Below, one piece after another: positions 8,753 to 23,116 of a DNA stretch of 41,319 nt; position 1 is the first letter of the stretch; every line of letters begins with the position of its first letter. Under the pieces are notes generated by a model. The model did not search any database and was not told the origin of the DNA. It saw only the letters and a list, made by a program, of their open reading frames with translations. A program made the translations under genes and the position numbers. The DNA comes from Aphanomyces cochlioides (taxonomy: Eukaryota > Oomycota > Saprolegniomycetes > Saprolegniales > Verrucalvaceae): NCBI GenBank assembly GCA_019828595.1, contig JAHQRK010000072.1:1-41319 (forward strand), written 5' to 3'.

Positions 8753-9874
8753 GCTATACTATACACCCACACAACACGATACCATACAACCGAGACACAA
8801 CAACACATACCACCAAGCATATTCCACTCCCCACGACAACAACGATACCACATTCACACCAAGTTACATCAACTACACCATATATATACACAGTCAACAC
8901 ACTACACCCTCATACCTTATACTCACCGACATATATACAACACACCAGCTACTTCCTACTACTGACCTCGTGGCAGTCGTCACACACATCAATGGATGGC
9001 CGTGGGTCGTGCTTGGAAATTGATGAGATCTAATCTGGATGGCTTGACTGCAACAATGCGTTTTACTCGAGTCAAATCAGGTACATCTTCCCATACAAAT
9101 GGCGTCAATGTTGTGGCTTTATCCGCTGCATTTCTCACACGAACAGCTCACTCCAGTTCGTCTACATTGATGGATTCAAGCATCGTAATCGCAGCTTTCT
9201 CTGTGTCGAAAGTTGGGACGCTTTTCATGGCAAACAAAAAGTGTCCCAATATGATATTCTACTCTCCTTTTCGTCCAAAGTATGGTCACTACATAATGAC
9301 CAGTTTGACTCACGATTATAAGAGCGCCATCATTCTTGCACAGCCGAGGCCACATATATATGAGCAAGTTGTTGTATTCCAAGTGCGTGGACATGTTGGA
9401 AGAGCGTATTTATCGTCTTCCATTTCACACCATCGACAAAAGTATGATGGATCGAGTCTCGCGCAACGTATTGGATTCAAGATATTGTTTCTCCAGCTTT
9501 GTAATTCCTCCAATTGTATGCATGTAATGTGTGCTATTCGCGTTGGATGAGACCAAATGTGTCGAGACATTCGAGAACAGGACATGAAATGGGTTACGAA
9601 TGACAGTCATGTGAGCCTGGTCGAAACTCCTCTTCTGGTACATGGTATATTTTCTTTGGCGTGGCAATATGGAATGAGTGTTTTGAAAAAGAAAACAGAG
9701 CGACGGATGATTGGGGAGACGAGTGGGTACGTTTTTCGTGGAGAAAAATGCTGGTTGTTTGTATTGTTTGTCTGATGACGAAGGGATAGAAAAGTCGAGA
9801 TATAAAGACAGTCGAGTGAAGGAGGTGGAGAGTGTGGATGGAAAGTGAGAGTGGTGAAAGAGGGGCAAAAGTGT

Positions 9875-9948
9875 AGTCCACGACGGGACTCGAACCCGCA
9901 ATCTCCCGCTTCGTAGGCGGATGCCCTATCCAATTGGGCCACGTAGAC
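9875..9948 (-). tRNA. trnR-ACG: tRNA-Arg(ACG), unit 9
   Basis: Matches the reference copy. Last of a run of eight consecutive units (2-9) with T3 behind the terminator; G at the G/C site. Confidence 0.96.
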
Positions 9949-11072
9949 GCTATACTATACACCCACACAACACGATACCATACAACCGAGACACAACAAC
10001 ACATACCACCAAGCATATTCCACTCCCCACGACAACAACGATACCACATTCACACCAAGTTACATCAACTACACCATATATATACACAGTCAACACACTA
10101 CACCCTCATACCTTATACTCACCGACATATATACAACACACCAGCTACTTCCTACTACTGACCTCGTGGCAGTCGTCACACACATCAATGGATGGCCGTG
10201 GGTCGTGCTTGGAAATTGATGAGATCTAATCTGGATGGCTTGACTGCAACAATGCGTTTTACTGGAGTCAAATCAGGTACATCTTCCCATACAAATGGCG
10301 TCAATGTTGTGGCTTTATCCGCTGCATTTCTCACACGAACAGCTCACTCCAGTTCGTCTACATTGATGGATTCAAGCATCGTAATCGCAGCTTTCTCTGT
10401 GTCGAAAGTTGGGACGCTTTTCATGGCAAACAAAAAGTGTCCCAATATGATATTCTACTCTCCTTTTCGTCCAAAGTATGGTCACTACATAATGACCAGT
10501 TTGACTCACGATTATAAGAGCGCCATCATTCTTGCACAGCCGAGGCCACATATATATGAGCAAGTTGTTGTATTCCAAGTGCGTGGACATGTTGGAAGAG
10601 CGTATTTATCGTCTTCCATTTCACACCATCGACAAAAGTATGATGGATCGAGTCTCGCGCAACGTATTGGATTCAAGATATTGTTTCTCCAGCTTTGTAA
10701 TTCCTCCAATTGTATGCATGTAATGTGTGCTATTCGCGTTGGATGAGACCAAATGTGTCGAGACATTCGAGAACAGGACATGAAATGGGTTACGAATGAC
10801 AGTCATGTGAGCCTGGTCGAAACTCCTCTTCTGGTACATGGTATATTTTCTTTGGCGTGGCAATATGGAATGAGTGTTTTGAAAAAGAAAACAGAGCGAC
10901 GGATGATTGGGGAGACGAGTGGGTACGTTTTTCGTGGAGAAAAATGCTGGTTGTTTGTATTGTTTGTCTGATGACGAAGGGATAGAAAAGTCGAGATATA
11001 AAGACAGTCGAGTGAAGGAGGTGGAGAGTGTGGATGGAAAGTGAGAGTGGTGAAAAAGAGGGGCAAAAGTGT

Positions 11073-11146
11073 AGTCCACGACGGGACTCGAACCCGCAAT
11101 CTCCCGCTTCGTAGGCGGATGCCCTATCCAATTGGGCCACGTAGAC
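11073..11146 (-). tRNA. trnR-ACG: tRNA-Arg(ACG), unit 10
   Basis: Matches the reference copy. First T5 unit from the left. A base is missing at the G/C site (TACTGAGTC at about 11458-11466), which breaks the 184-codon plus-strand frame in this unit. Confidence 0.96.
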
Positions 11147-12269
11147 GCTATACTATACACCCACACAACACGATACCATACAACCGAGACACAACAACAC
11201 ATACCACCAAGCATATTCCACTCCCCACGACAACAACGATACCACATTCACACCAAGTTACATCAACTACACCATATATATACACAGTCAACACACTACA
11301 CCCTCATACCTTATACTCACCGACATATATACAACACACCAGCTACTTCCTACTACTGACCTCGTGGCAGTCGTCACACACATCAATGGATGGCCGTGGG
11401 TCGTGCTTGGAAATTGATGAGATCTAATCTGGATGGCTTGACTGCAACAATGCGTTTTACTGAGTCAAATCAGGTACATCTTCCCATACAAATGGCGTCA
11501 ATGTTGTGGCTTTATCCGCTGCATTTCTCACACGAACAGCTCACTCCAGTTCGTCTACATTGATGGATTCAAGCATCGTAATCGCAGCTTTCTCTGTGTC
11601 GAAAGTTGGGACGCTTTTCATGGCAAACAAAAAGTGTCCCAATATGATATTCTACTCTCCTTTTCGTCCAAAGTATGGTCACTACATAATGACCAGTTTG
11701 ACTCACGATTATAAGAGCGCCATCATTCTTGCACAGCCGAGGCCACATATATATGAGCAAGTTGTTGTATTCCAAGTGCGTGGACATGTTGGAAGAGCGT
11801 ATTTATCGTCTTCCATTTCACACCATCGACAAAAGTATGATGGATCGAGTCTCGCGCAACGTATTGGATTCAAGATATTGTTTCTCCAGCTTTGTAATTC
11901 CTCCAATTGTATGCATGTAATGTGTGCTATTCGCGTTGGATGAGACCAAATGTGTCGAGACATTCGAGAACAGGACATGAAATGGGTTACGAATGACAGT
12001 CATGTGAGCCTGGTCGAAACTCCTCTTCTGGTACATGGTATATTTTCTTTGGCGTGGCAATATGGAATGAGTGTTTTGAAAAAGAAAACAGAGCGACGGA
12101 TGATTGGGGAGACGAGTGGGTACGTTTTTCGTGGAGAAAAATGCTGGTTGTTTGTATTGTTTGTCTGATGACGAAGGGATAGAAAAGTCGAGATATAAAG
12201 ACAGTCGAGTGAAGGAGGTGGAGAGTGTGGATGGAAAGTGAGAGTGGTGAAAAAGAGGGGCAAAAGTGT

Positions 12270-12343
12270 AGTCCACGACGGGACTCGAACCCGCAATCTC
12301 CCGCTTCGTAGGCGGATGCCCTATCCAATTGGGCCACGTAGAC
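12270..12343 (-). tRNA. trnR-ACG: tRNA-Arg(ACG), unit 11
   Basis: Matches the reference copy. Alleles: T5, G. Confidence 0.96.
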
Positions 12344-13466
12344 GCTATACTATACACCCACACAACACGATACCATACAACCGAGACACAACAACACATA
12401 CCACCAAGCATATTCCACTCCCCACGACAACAACGATACCACATTCACACCAAGTTACATCAACTACACCATATATATACACAGTCAACACACTACACCC
12501 TCATACCTTATACTCACCGACATATATACAACACACCAGCTACTTCCTACTACTGACCTCGTGGCAGTCGTCACACACATCAATGGATGGCCGTGGGTCG
12601 TGCTTGGAAATTGATGAGATCTAATCTGGATGGCTTGACTGCAACAATGCGTTTTACTGGAGTCAAATCAGGTACATCTTCCCATACAAATGGCGTCAAT
12701 GTTGTGGCTTTATCCGCTGCATTTCTCACACGAACAGCTCACTCCAGTTCGTCTACATTGATGGATTCAAGCATCGTAATCGCAGCTTTCTCTGTGTCGA
12801 AAGTTGGGACGCTTTTCATGGCAAACAAAAAGTGTCCCAATATGATATTCTACTCTCCTTTTCGTCCAAAGTATGGTCACTACATAATGACCAGTTTGAC
12901 TCACGATTATAAGAGCGCCATCATTCTTGCACAGCCGAGGCCACATATATATGAGCAAGTTGTTGTATTCCAAGTGCGTGGACATGTTGGAAGAGCGTAT
13001 TTATCGTCTTCCATTTCACACCATCGACAAAAGTATGATGGATCGAGTCTCGCGCAACGTATTGGATTCAAGATATTGTTTCTCCAGCTTTGTAATTCCT
13101 CCAATTGTATGCATGTAATGTGTGCTATTCGCGTTGGATGAGACCAAATGTGTCGAGACATTCGAGAACAGGACATGAAATGGGTTACGAATGACAGTCA
13201 TGTGAGCCTGGTCGAAACTCCTCTTCTGGTACATGGTATATTTTCTTTGGCGTGGCAATATGGAATGAGTGTTTTGAAAAAGAAAACAGAGCGACGGATG
13301 ATTGGGGAGACGAGTGGGTACGTTTTTCGTGGAGAAAAATGCTGGTTGTTTGTATTGTTTGTCTGATGACGAAGGGATAGAAAAGTCGAGATATAAAGAC
13401 AGTCGAGTGAAGGAGGTGGAGAGTGTGGTGGAAAGTGAGAGTGGTGAAAAAGAGGGGCAAAAGTGT

Positions 13467-13540
13467 AGTCCACGACGGGACTCGAACCCGCAATCTCCCG
13501 CTTCGTAGGCGGATGCCCTATCCAATTGGGCCACGTAGAC
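13467..13540 (-). tRNA. trnR-ACG: tRNA-Arg(ACG), unit 12
   Basis: Matches the reference copy. Alleles: T5, C (13856). One A is missing in the purine tract at about 13428 (GTGGTGG for GTGGATGG). Confidence 0.96.
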
Positions 13541-14664
13541 GCTATACTATACACCCACACAACACGATACCATACAACCGAGACACAACAACACATACCA
13601 CCAAGCATATTCCACTCCCCACGACAACAACGATACCACATTCACACCAAGTTACATCAACTACACCATATATATACACAGTCAACACACTACACCCTCA
13701 TACCTTATACTCACCGACATATATACAACACACCAGCTACTTCCTACTACTGACCTCGTGGCAGTCGTCACACACATCAATGGATGGCCGTGGGTCGTGC
13801 TTGGAAATTGATGAGATCTAATCTGGATGGCTTGACTGCAACAATGCGTTTTACTCGAGTCAAATCAGGTACATCTTCCCATACAAATGGCGTCAATGTT
13901 GTGGCTTTATCCGCTGCATTTCTCACACGAACAGCTCACTCCAGTTCGTCTACATTGATGGATTCAAGCATCGTAATCGCAGCTTTCTCTGTGTCGAAAG
14001 TTGGGACGCTTTTCATGGCAAACAAAAAGTGTCCCAATATGATATTCTACTCTCCTTTTCGTCCAAAGTATGGTCACTACATAATGACCAGTTTGACTCA
14101 CGATTATAAGAGCGCCATCATTCTTGCACAGCCGAGGCCACATATATATGAGCAAGTTGTTGTATTCCAAGTGCGTGGACATGTTGGAAGAGCGTATTTA
14201 TCGTCTTCCATTTCACACCATCGACAAAAGTATGATGGATCGAGTCTCGCGCAACGTATTGGATTCAAGATATTGTTTCTCCAGCTTTGTAATTCCTCCA
14301 ATTGTATGCATGTAATGTGTGCTATTCGCGTTGGATGAGACCAAATGTGTCGAGACATTCGAGAACAGGACATGAAATGGGTTACGAATGACAGTCATGT
14401 GAGCCTGGTCGAAACTCCTCTTCTGGTACATGGTATATTTTCTTTGGCGTGGCAATATGGAATGAGTGTTTTGAAAAAGAAAACAGAGCGACGGATGATT
14501 GGGGAGACGAGTGGGTACGTTTTTCGTGGAGAAAAATGCTGGTTGTTTGTATTGTTTGTCTGATGACGAAGGGATAGAAAAGTCGAGATATAAAGACAGT
14601 CGAGTGAAGGAGGTGGAGAGTGTGGATGGAAAGTGAGAGTGGTGAAAAAGAGGGGCAAAAGTGT

Positions 14665-14738
14665 AGTCCACGACGGGACTCGAACCCGCAATCTCCCGCT
14701 TCGTAGGCGGATGCCCTATCCAATTGGGCCACGTAGAC
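14665..14738 (-). tRNA. trnR-ACG: tRNA-Arg(ACG), unit 13
   Basis: Matches the reference copy. Alleles: T5, G. Confidence 0.96.
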
Positions 14739-15860
14739 GCTATACTATACACCCACACAACACGATACCATACAACCGAGACACAACAACACATACCACC
14801 AAGCATATTCCACTCCCCACGACAACAACGATACCACATTCACACCAAGTTACATCAACTACACCATATATATACACAGTCAACACACTACACCCTCATA
14901 CCTTATACTCACCGACATATATACAACACACCAGCTACTTCCTACTACTGACCTCGTGGCAGTCGTCACACACATCAATGGATGGCCGTGGGTCGTGCTT
15001 GGAAATTGATGAGATCTAATCTGGATGGCTTGACTGCAACAATGCGTTTTACTGGAGTCAAATCAGGTACATCTTCCCATACAAATGGCGTCAATGTTGT
15101 GGCTTTATCCGCTGCATTTCTCACACGAACAGCTCACTCCAGTTCGTCTACATTGATGGATTCAAGCATCGTAATCGCAGCTTTCTCTGTGTCGAAAGTT
15201 GGGACGCTTTTCATGGCAAACAAAAAGTGTCCCAATATGATATTCTACTCTCCTTTTCGTCCAAAGTATGGTCACTACATAATGACCAGTTTGACTCACG
15301 ATTATAAGAGCGCCATCATTCTTGCACAGCCGAGGCCACATATATATGAGCAAGTTGTTGTATTCCAAGTGCGTGGACATGTTGGAAGAGCGTATTTATC
15401 GTCTTCCATTTCACACCATCGACAAAAGTATGATGGATCGAGTCTCGCGCAACGTATTGGATTCAAGATATTGTTTCTCCAGCTTTGTAATTCCTCCAAT
15501 TGTATGCATGTAATGTGTGCTATTCGCGTTGGATGAGACCAAATGTGTCGAGACATTCGAGAACAGGACATGAAATGGGTTACGAATGACAGTCATGTGA
15601 GCCTGGTCGAAACTCCTCTTCTGGTACATGGTATATTTTCTTTGGCGTGGCAATATGGAATGAGTGTTTTGAAAAAGAAAACAGAGCGACGGATGATTGG
15701 GGAGACGAGTGGGTACGTTTTTCGTGGAGAAAAATGCTGGTTGTTTGTATTGTTTGTCTGATGACGAAGGGATAGAAAAGTCGAGATATAAAGACAGTCG
15801 AGTGAAGGAGGTGGAGAGTGTGGATGGAAAGTGAGAGTGGTGAAAGAGGGGCAAAAGTGT

Positions 15861-15934
15861 AGTCCACGACGGGACTCGAACCCGCAATCTCCCGCTTCGT
15901 AGGCGGATGCCCTATCCAATTGGGCCACGTAGAC
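15861..15934 (-). tRNA. trnR-ACG: tRNA-Arg(ACG), unit 14
   Basis: Matches the reference copy. Alleles: T3, G; an isolated T3 unit between T5 units. Confidence 0.96.
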
Positions 15935-17058
15935 GCTATACTATACACCCACACAACACGATACCATACAACCGAGACACAACAACACATACCACCAAGC
16001 ATATTCCACTCCCCACGACAACAACGATACCACATTCACACCAAGTTACATCAACTACACCATATATATACACAGTCAACACACTACACCCTCATACCTT
16101 ATACTCACCGACATATATACAACACACCAGCTACTTCCTACTACTGACCTCGTGGCAGTCGTCACACACATCAATGGATGGCCGTGGGTCGTGCTTGGAA
16201 ATTGATGAGATCTAATCTGGATGGCTTGACTGCAACAATGCGTTTTACTGGAGTCAAATCAGGTACATCTTCCCATACAAATGGCGTCAATGTTGTGGCT
16301 TTATCCGCTGCATTTCTCACACGAACAGCTCACTCCAGTTCGTCTACATTGATGGATTCAAGCATCGTAATCGCAGCTTTCTCTGTGTCGAAAGTTGGGA
16401 CGCTTTTCATGGCAAACAAAAAGTGTCCCAATATGATATTCTACTCTCCTTTTCGTCCAAAGTATGGTCACTACATAATGACCAGTTTGACTCACGATTA
16501 TAAGAGCGCCATCATTCTTGCACAGCCGAGGCCACATATATATGAGCAAGTTGTTGTATTCCAAGTGCGTGGACATGTTGGAAGAGCGTATTTATCGTCT
16601 TCCATTTCACACCATCGACAAAAGTATGATGGATCGAGTCTCGCGCAACGTATTGGATTCAAGATATTGTTTCTCCAGCTTTGTAATTCCTCCAATTGTA
16701 TGCATGTAATGTGTGCTATTCGCGTTGGATGAGACCAAATGTGTCGAGACATTCGAGAACAGGACATGAAATGGGTTACGAATGACAGTCATGTGAGCCT
16801 GGTCGAAACTCCTCTTCTGGTACATGGTATATTTTCTTTGGCGTGGCAATATGGAATGAGTGTTTTGAAAAAGAAAACAGAGCGACGGATGATTGGGGAG
16901 ACGAGTGGGTACGTTTTTCGTGGAGAAAAATGCTGGTTGTTTGTATTGTTTGTCTGATGACGAAGGGATAGAAAAGTCGAGATATAAAGACAGTCGAGTG
17001 AAGGAGGTGGAGAGTGTGGATGGAAAGTGAGAGTGGTGAAAAAGAGGGGCAAAAGTGT

Positions 17059-17132
17059 AGTCCACGACGGGACTCGAACCCGCAATCTCCCGCTTCGTAG
17101 GCGGATGCCCTATCCAATTGGGCCACGTAGAC
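17059..17132 (-). tRNA. trnR-ACG: tRNA-Arg(ACG), unit 15
   Basis: Matches the reference copy. Alleles: T5, C (17448). Confidence 0.96.
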
Positions 17133-18254
17133 GCTATACTATACACCCACACAACACGATACCATACAACCGAGACACAACAACACATACCACCAAGCAT
17201 ATTCCACTCCCCACGACAACAACGATACCACATTCACACCAAGTTACATCAACTACACCATATATATACACAGTCAACACACTACACCCTCATACCTTAT
17301 ACTCACCGACATATATACAACACACCAGCTACTTCCTACTACTGACCTCGTGGCAGTCGTCACACACATCAATGGATGGCCGTGGGTCGTGCTTGGAAAT
17401 TGATGAGATCTAATCTGGATGGCTTGACTGCAACAATGCGTTTTACTCGAGTCAAATCAGGTACATCTTCCCATACAAATGGCGTCAATGTTGTGGCTTT
17501 ATCCGCTGCATTTCTCACACGAACAGCTCACTCCAGTTCGTCTACATTGATGGATTCAAGCATCGTAATCGCAGCTTTCTCTGTGTCGAAAGTTGGGACG
17601 CTTTTCATGGCAAACAAAAAGTGTCCCAATATGATATTCTACTCTCCTTTTCGTCCAAAGTATGGTCACTACATAATGACCAGTTTGACTCACGATTATA
17701 AGAGCGCCATCATTCTTGCACAGCCGAGGCCACATATATATGAGCAAGTTGTTGTATTCCAAGTGCGTGGACATGTTGGAAGAGCGTATTTATCGTCTTC
17801 CATTTCACACCATCGACAAAAGTATGATGGATCGAGTCTCGCGCAACGTATTGGATTCAAGATATTGTTTCTCCAGCTTTGTAATTCCTCCAATTGTATG
17901 CATGTAATGTGTGCTATTCGCGTTGGATGAGACCAAATGTGTCGAGACATTCGAGAACAGGACATGAAATGGGTTACGAATGACAGTCATGTGAGCCTGG
18001 TCGAAACTCCTCTTCTGGTACATGGTATATTTTCTTTGGCGTGGCAATATGGAATGAGTGTTTTGAAAAAGAAAACAGAGCGACGGATGATTGGGGAGAC
18101 GAGTGGGTACGTTTTTCGTGGAGAAAAATGCTGGTTGTTTGTATTGTTTGTCTGATGACGAAGGGATAGAAAAGTCGAGATATAAAGACAGTCGAGTGAA
18201 GGAGGTGGAGAGTGTGGATGGAAAGTGAGAGTGGTGAAAGAGGGGCAAAAGTGT

Positions 18255-18328
18255 AGTCCACGACGGGACTCGAACCCGCAATCTCCCGCTTCGTAGGCGG
18301 ATGCCCTATCCAATTGGGCCACGTAGAC
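18255..18328 (-). tRNA. trnR-ACG: tRNA-Arg(ACG), unit 16
   Basis: Matches the reference copy. Alleles: T3, G. Confidence 0.96.
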
Positions 18329-19450
18329 GCTATACTATACACCCACACAACACGATACCATACAACCGAGACACAACAACACATACCACCAAGCATATTC
18401 CACTCCCCACGACAACAACGATACCACATTCACACCAAGTTACATCAACTACACCATATATATACACAGTCAACACACTACACCCTCATACCTTATACTC
18501 ACCGACATATATACAACACACCAGCTACTTCCTACTACTGACCTCGTGGCAGTCGTCACACACATCAATGGATGGCCGTGGGTCGTGCTTGGAAATTGAT
18601 GAGATCTAATCTGGATGGCTTGACTGCAACAATGCGTTTTACTGGAGTCAAATCAGGTACATCTTCCCATACAAATGGCGTCAATGTTGTGGCTTTATCC
18701 GCTGCATTTCTCACACGAACAGCTCACTCCAGTTCGTCTACATTGATGGATTCAAGCATCGTAATCGCAGCTTTCTCTGTGTCGAAAGTTGGGACGCTTT
18801 TCATGGCAAACAAAAAGTGTCCCAATATGATATTCTACTCTCCTTTTCGTCCAAAGTATGGTCACTACATAATGACCAGTTTGACTCACGATTATAAGAG
18901 CGCCATCATTCTTGCACAGCCGAGGCCACATATATATGAGCAAGTTGTTGTATTCCAAGTGCGTGGACATGTTGGAAGAGCGTATTTATCGTCTTCCATT
19001 TCACACCATCGACAAAAGTATGATGGATCGAGTCTCGCGCAACGTATTGGATTCAAGATATTGTTTCTCCAGCTTTGTAATTCCTCCAATTGTATGCATG
19101 TAATGTGTGCTATTCGCGTTGGATGAGACCAAATGTGTCGAGACATTCGAGAACAGGACATGAAATGGGTTACGAATGACAGTCATGTGAGCCTGGTCGA
19201 AACTCCTCTTCTGGTACATGGTATATTTTCTTTGGCGTGGCAATATGGAATGAGTGTTTTGAAAAAGAAAACAGAGCGACGGATGATTGGGGAGACGAGT
19301 GGGTACGTTTTTCGTGGAGAAAAATGCTGGTTGTTTGTATTGTTTGTCTGATGACGAAGGGATAGAAAAGTCGAGATATAAAGACAGTCGAGTGAAGGAG
19401 GTGGAGAGTGTGGATGGAAAGTGAGAGTGGTGAAAGAGGGGCAAAAGTGT

Positions 19451-19524
19451 AGTCCACGACGGGACTCGAACCCGCAATCTCCCGCTTCGTAGGCGGATGC
19501 CCTATCCAATTGGGCCACGTAGAC
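19451..19524 (-). tRNA. trnR-ACG: tRNA-Arg(ACG), unit 17
   Basis: Matches the reference copy. Alleles: T3, G. Confidence 0.96.
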
Positions 19525-20648
19525 GCTATACTATACACCCACACAACACGATACCATACAACCGAGACACAACAACACATACCACCAAGCATATTCCACT
19601 CCCCACGACAACAACGATACCACATTCACACCAAGTTACATCAACTACACCATATATATACACAGTCAACACACTACACCCTCATACCTTATACTCACCG
19701 ACATATATACAACACACCAGCTACTTCCTACTACTGACCTCGTGGCAGTCGTCACACACATCAATGGATGGCCGTGGGTCGTGCTTGGAAATTGATGAGA
19801 TCTAATCTGGATGGCTTGACTGCAACAATGCGTTTTACTGGAGTCAAATCAGGTACATCTTCCCATACAAATGGCGTCAATGTTGTGGCTTTATCCGCTG
19901 CATTTCTCACACGAACAGCTCACTCCAGTTCGTCTACATTGATGGATTCAAGCATCGTAATCGCAGCTTTCTCTGTGTCGAAAGTTGGGACGCTTTTCAT
20001 GGCAAACAAAAAGTGTCCCAATATGATATTCTACTCTCCTTTTCGTCCAAAGTATGGTCACTACATAATGACCAGTTTGACTCACGATTATAAGAGCGCC
20101 ATCATTCTTGCACAGCCGAGGCCACATATATATGAGCAAGTTGTTGTATTCCAAGTGCGTGGACATGTTGGAAGAGCGTATTTATCGTCTTCCATTTCAC
20201 ACCATCGACAAAAGTATGATGGATCGAGTCTCGCGCAACGTATTGGATTCAAGATATTGTTTCTCCAGCTTTGTAATTCCTCCAATTGTATGCATGTAAT
20301 GTGTGCTATTCGCGTTGGATGAGACCAAATGTGTCGAGACATTCGAGAACAGGACATGAAATGGGTTACGAATGACAGTCATGTGAGCCTGGTCGAAACT
20401 CCTCTTCTGGTACATGGTATATTTTCTTTGGCGTGGCAATATGGAATGAGTGTTTTGAAAAAGAAAACAGAGCGACGGATGATTGGGGAGACGAGTGGGT
20501 ACGTTTTTCGTGGAGAAAAATGCTGGTTGTTTGTATTGTTTGTCTGATGACGAAGGGATAGAAAAGTCGAGATATAAAGACAGTCGAGTGAAGGAGGTGG
20601 AGAGTGTGGATGGAAAGTGAGAGTGGTGAAAAAGAGGGGCAAAAGTGT

Positions 20649-20722
20649 AGTCCACGACGGGACTCGAACCCGCAATCTCCCGCTTCGTAGGCGGATGCCC
20701 TATCCAATTGGGCCACGTAGAC
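20649..20722 (-). tRNA. trnR-ACG: tRNA-Arg(ACG), unit 18
   Basis: Matches the reference copy. Alleles: T5, C (21038). Confidence 0.96.
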
Positions 20723-21844
20723 GCTATACTATACACCCACACAACACGATACCATACAACCGAGACACAACAACACATACCACCAAGCATATTCCACTCC
20801 CCACGACAACAACGATACCACATTCACACCAAGTTACATCAACTACACCATATATATACACAGTCAACACACTACACCCTCATACCTTATACTCACCGAC
20901 ATATATACAACACACCAGCTACTTCCTACTACTGACCTCGTGGCAGTCGTCACACACATCAATGGATGGCCGTGGGTCGTGCTTGGAAATTGATGAGATC
21001 TAATCTGGATGGCTTGACTGCAACAATGCGTTTTACTCGAGTCAAATCAGGTACATCTTCCCATACAAATGGCGTCAATGTTGTGGCTTTATCCGCTGCA
21101 TTTCTCACACGAACAGCTCACTCCAGTTCGTCTACATTGATGGATTCAAGCATCGTAATCGCAGCTTTCTCTGTGTCGAAAGTTGGGACGCTTTTCATGG
21201 CAAACAAAAAGTGTCCCAATATGATATTCTACTCTCCTTTTCGTCCAAAGTATGGTCACTACATAATGACCAGTTTGACTCACGATTATAAGAGCGCCAT
21301 CATTCTTGCACAGCCGAGGCCACATATATATGAGCAAGTTGTTGTATTCCAAGTGCGTGGACATGTTGGAAGAGCGTATTTATCGTCTTCCATTTCACAC
21401 CATCGACAAAAGTATGATGGATCGAGTCTCGCGCAACGTATTGGATTCAAGATATTGTTTCTCCAGCTTTGTAATTCCTCCAATTGTATGCATGTAATGT
21501 GTGCTATTCGCGTTGGATGAGACCAAATGTGTCGAGACATTCGAGAACAGGACATGAAATGGGTTACGAATGACAGTCATGTGAGCCTGGTCGAAACTCC
21601 TCTTCTGGTACATGGTATATTTTCTTTGGCGTGGCAATATGGAATGAGTGTTTTGAAAAAGAAAACAGAGCGACGGATGATTGGGGAGACGAGTGGGTAC
21701 GTTTTTCGTGGAGAAAAATGCTGGTTGTTTGTATTGTTTGTCTGATGACGAAGGGATAGAAAAGTCGAGATATAAAGACAGTCGAGTGAAGGAGGTGGAG
21801 AGTGTGGATGGAAAGTGAGAGTGGTGAAAGAGGGGCAAAAGTGT

Positions 21845-21918
21845 AGTCCACGACGGGACTCGAACCCGCAATCTCCCGCTTCGTAGGCGGATGCCCTATC
21901 CAATTGGGCCACGTAGAC
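21845..21918 (-). tRNA. trnR-ACG: tRNA-Arg(ACG), unit 19
   Basis: Matches the reference copy. Alleles: T3, G. Confidence 0.96.
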
Positions 21919-23042
21919 GCTATACTATACACCCACACAACACGATACCATACAACCGAGACACAACAACACATACCACCAAGCATATTCCACTCCCCAC
22001 GACAACAACGATACCACATTCACACCAAGTTACATCAACTACACCATATATATACACAGTCAACACACTACACCCTCATACCTTATACTCACCGACATAT
22101 ATACAACACACCAGCTACTTCCTACTACTGACCTCGTGGCAGTCGTCACACACATCAATGGATGGCCGTGGGTCGTGCTTGGAAATTGATGAGATCTAAT
22201 CTGGATGGCTTGACTGCAACAATGCGTTTTACTGGAGTCAAATCAGGTACATCTTCCCATACAAATGGCGTCAATGTTGTGGCTTTATCCGCTGCATTTC
22301 TCACACGAACAGCTCACTCCAGTTCGTCTACATTGATGGATTCAAGCATCGTAATCGCAGCTTTCTCTGTGTCGAAAGTTGGGACGCTTTTCATGGCAAA
22401 CAAAAAGTGTCCCAATATGATATTCTACTCTCCTTTTCGTCCAAAGTATGGTCACTACATAATGACCAGTTTGACTCACGATTATAAGAGCGCCATCATT
22501 CTTGCACAGCCGAGGCCACATATATATGAGCAAGTTGTTGTATTCCAAGTGCGTGGACATGTTGGAAGAGCGTATTTATCGTCTTCCATTTCACACCATC
22601 GACAAAAGTATGATGGATCGAGTCTCGCGCAACGTATTGGATTCAAGATATTGTTTCTCCAGCTTTGTAATTCCTCCAATTGTATGCATGTAATGTGTGC
22701 TATTCGCGTTGGATGAGACCAAATGTGTCGAGACATTCGAGAACAGGACATGAAATGGGTTACGAATGACAGTCATGTGAGCCTGGTCGAAACTCCTCTT
22801 CTGGTACATGGTATATTTTCTTTGGCGTGGCAATATGGAATGAGTGTTTTGAAAAAGAAAACAGAGCGACGGATGATTGGGGAGACGAGTGGGTACGTTT
22901 TTCGTGGAGAAAAATGCTGGTTGTTTGTATTGTTTGTCTGATGACGAAGGGATAGAAAAGTCGAGATATAAAGACAGTCGAGTGAAGGAGGTGGAGAGTG
23001 TGGATGGAAAGTGAGAGTGGTGAAAAAGAGGGGCAAAAGTGT

Positions 23043-23116
23043 AGTCCACGACGGGACTCGAACCCGCAATCTCCCGCTTCGTAGGCGGATGCCCTATCCA
23101 ATTGGGCCACGTAGAC
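23043..23116 (-). tRNA. trnR-ACG: tRNA-Arg(ACG), unit 20
   Basis: Matches the reference copy. Alleles: T5, G. Confidence 0.96.

Noticed and set aside
10621..11247. Minus-strand open frame of 208 codons crossing the tRNA
   Set aside because: It exists only in T5 units, where the 2-bp length change joins two frames. It reads through the tRNA and both low-complexity flanks, so it is a composition artefact.
11041..11427. Plus-strand open frame of 128 codons containing HDGTRTRNLPLRRR
   Set aside because: This is the antisense translation of the tRNA followed by the A/C-rich spacer (Thr, His, Pro, Ile, Tyr repeats). It is opened only by a 2-bp A-run length variant and is not a plausible gene.
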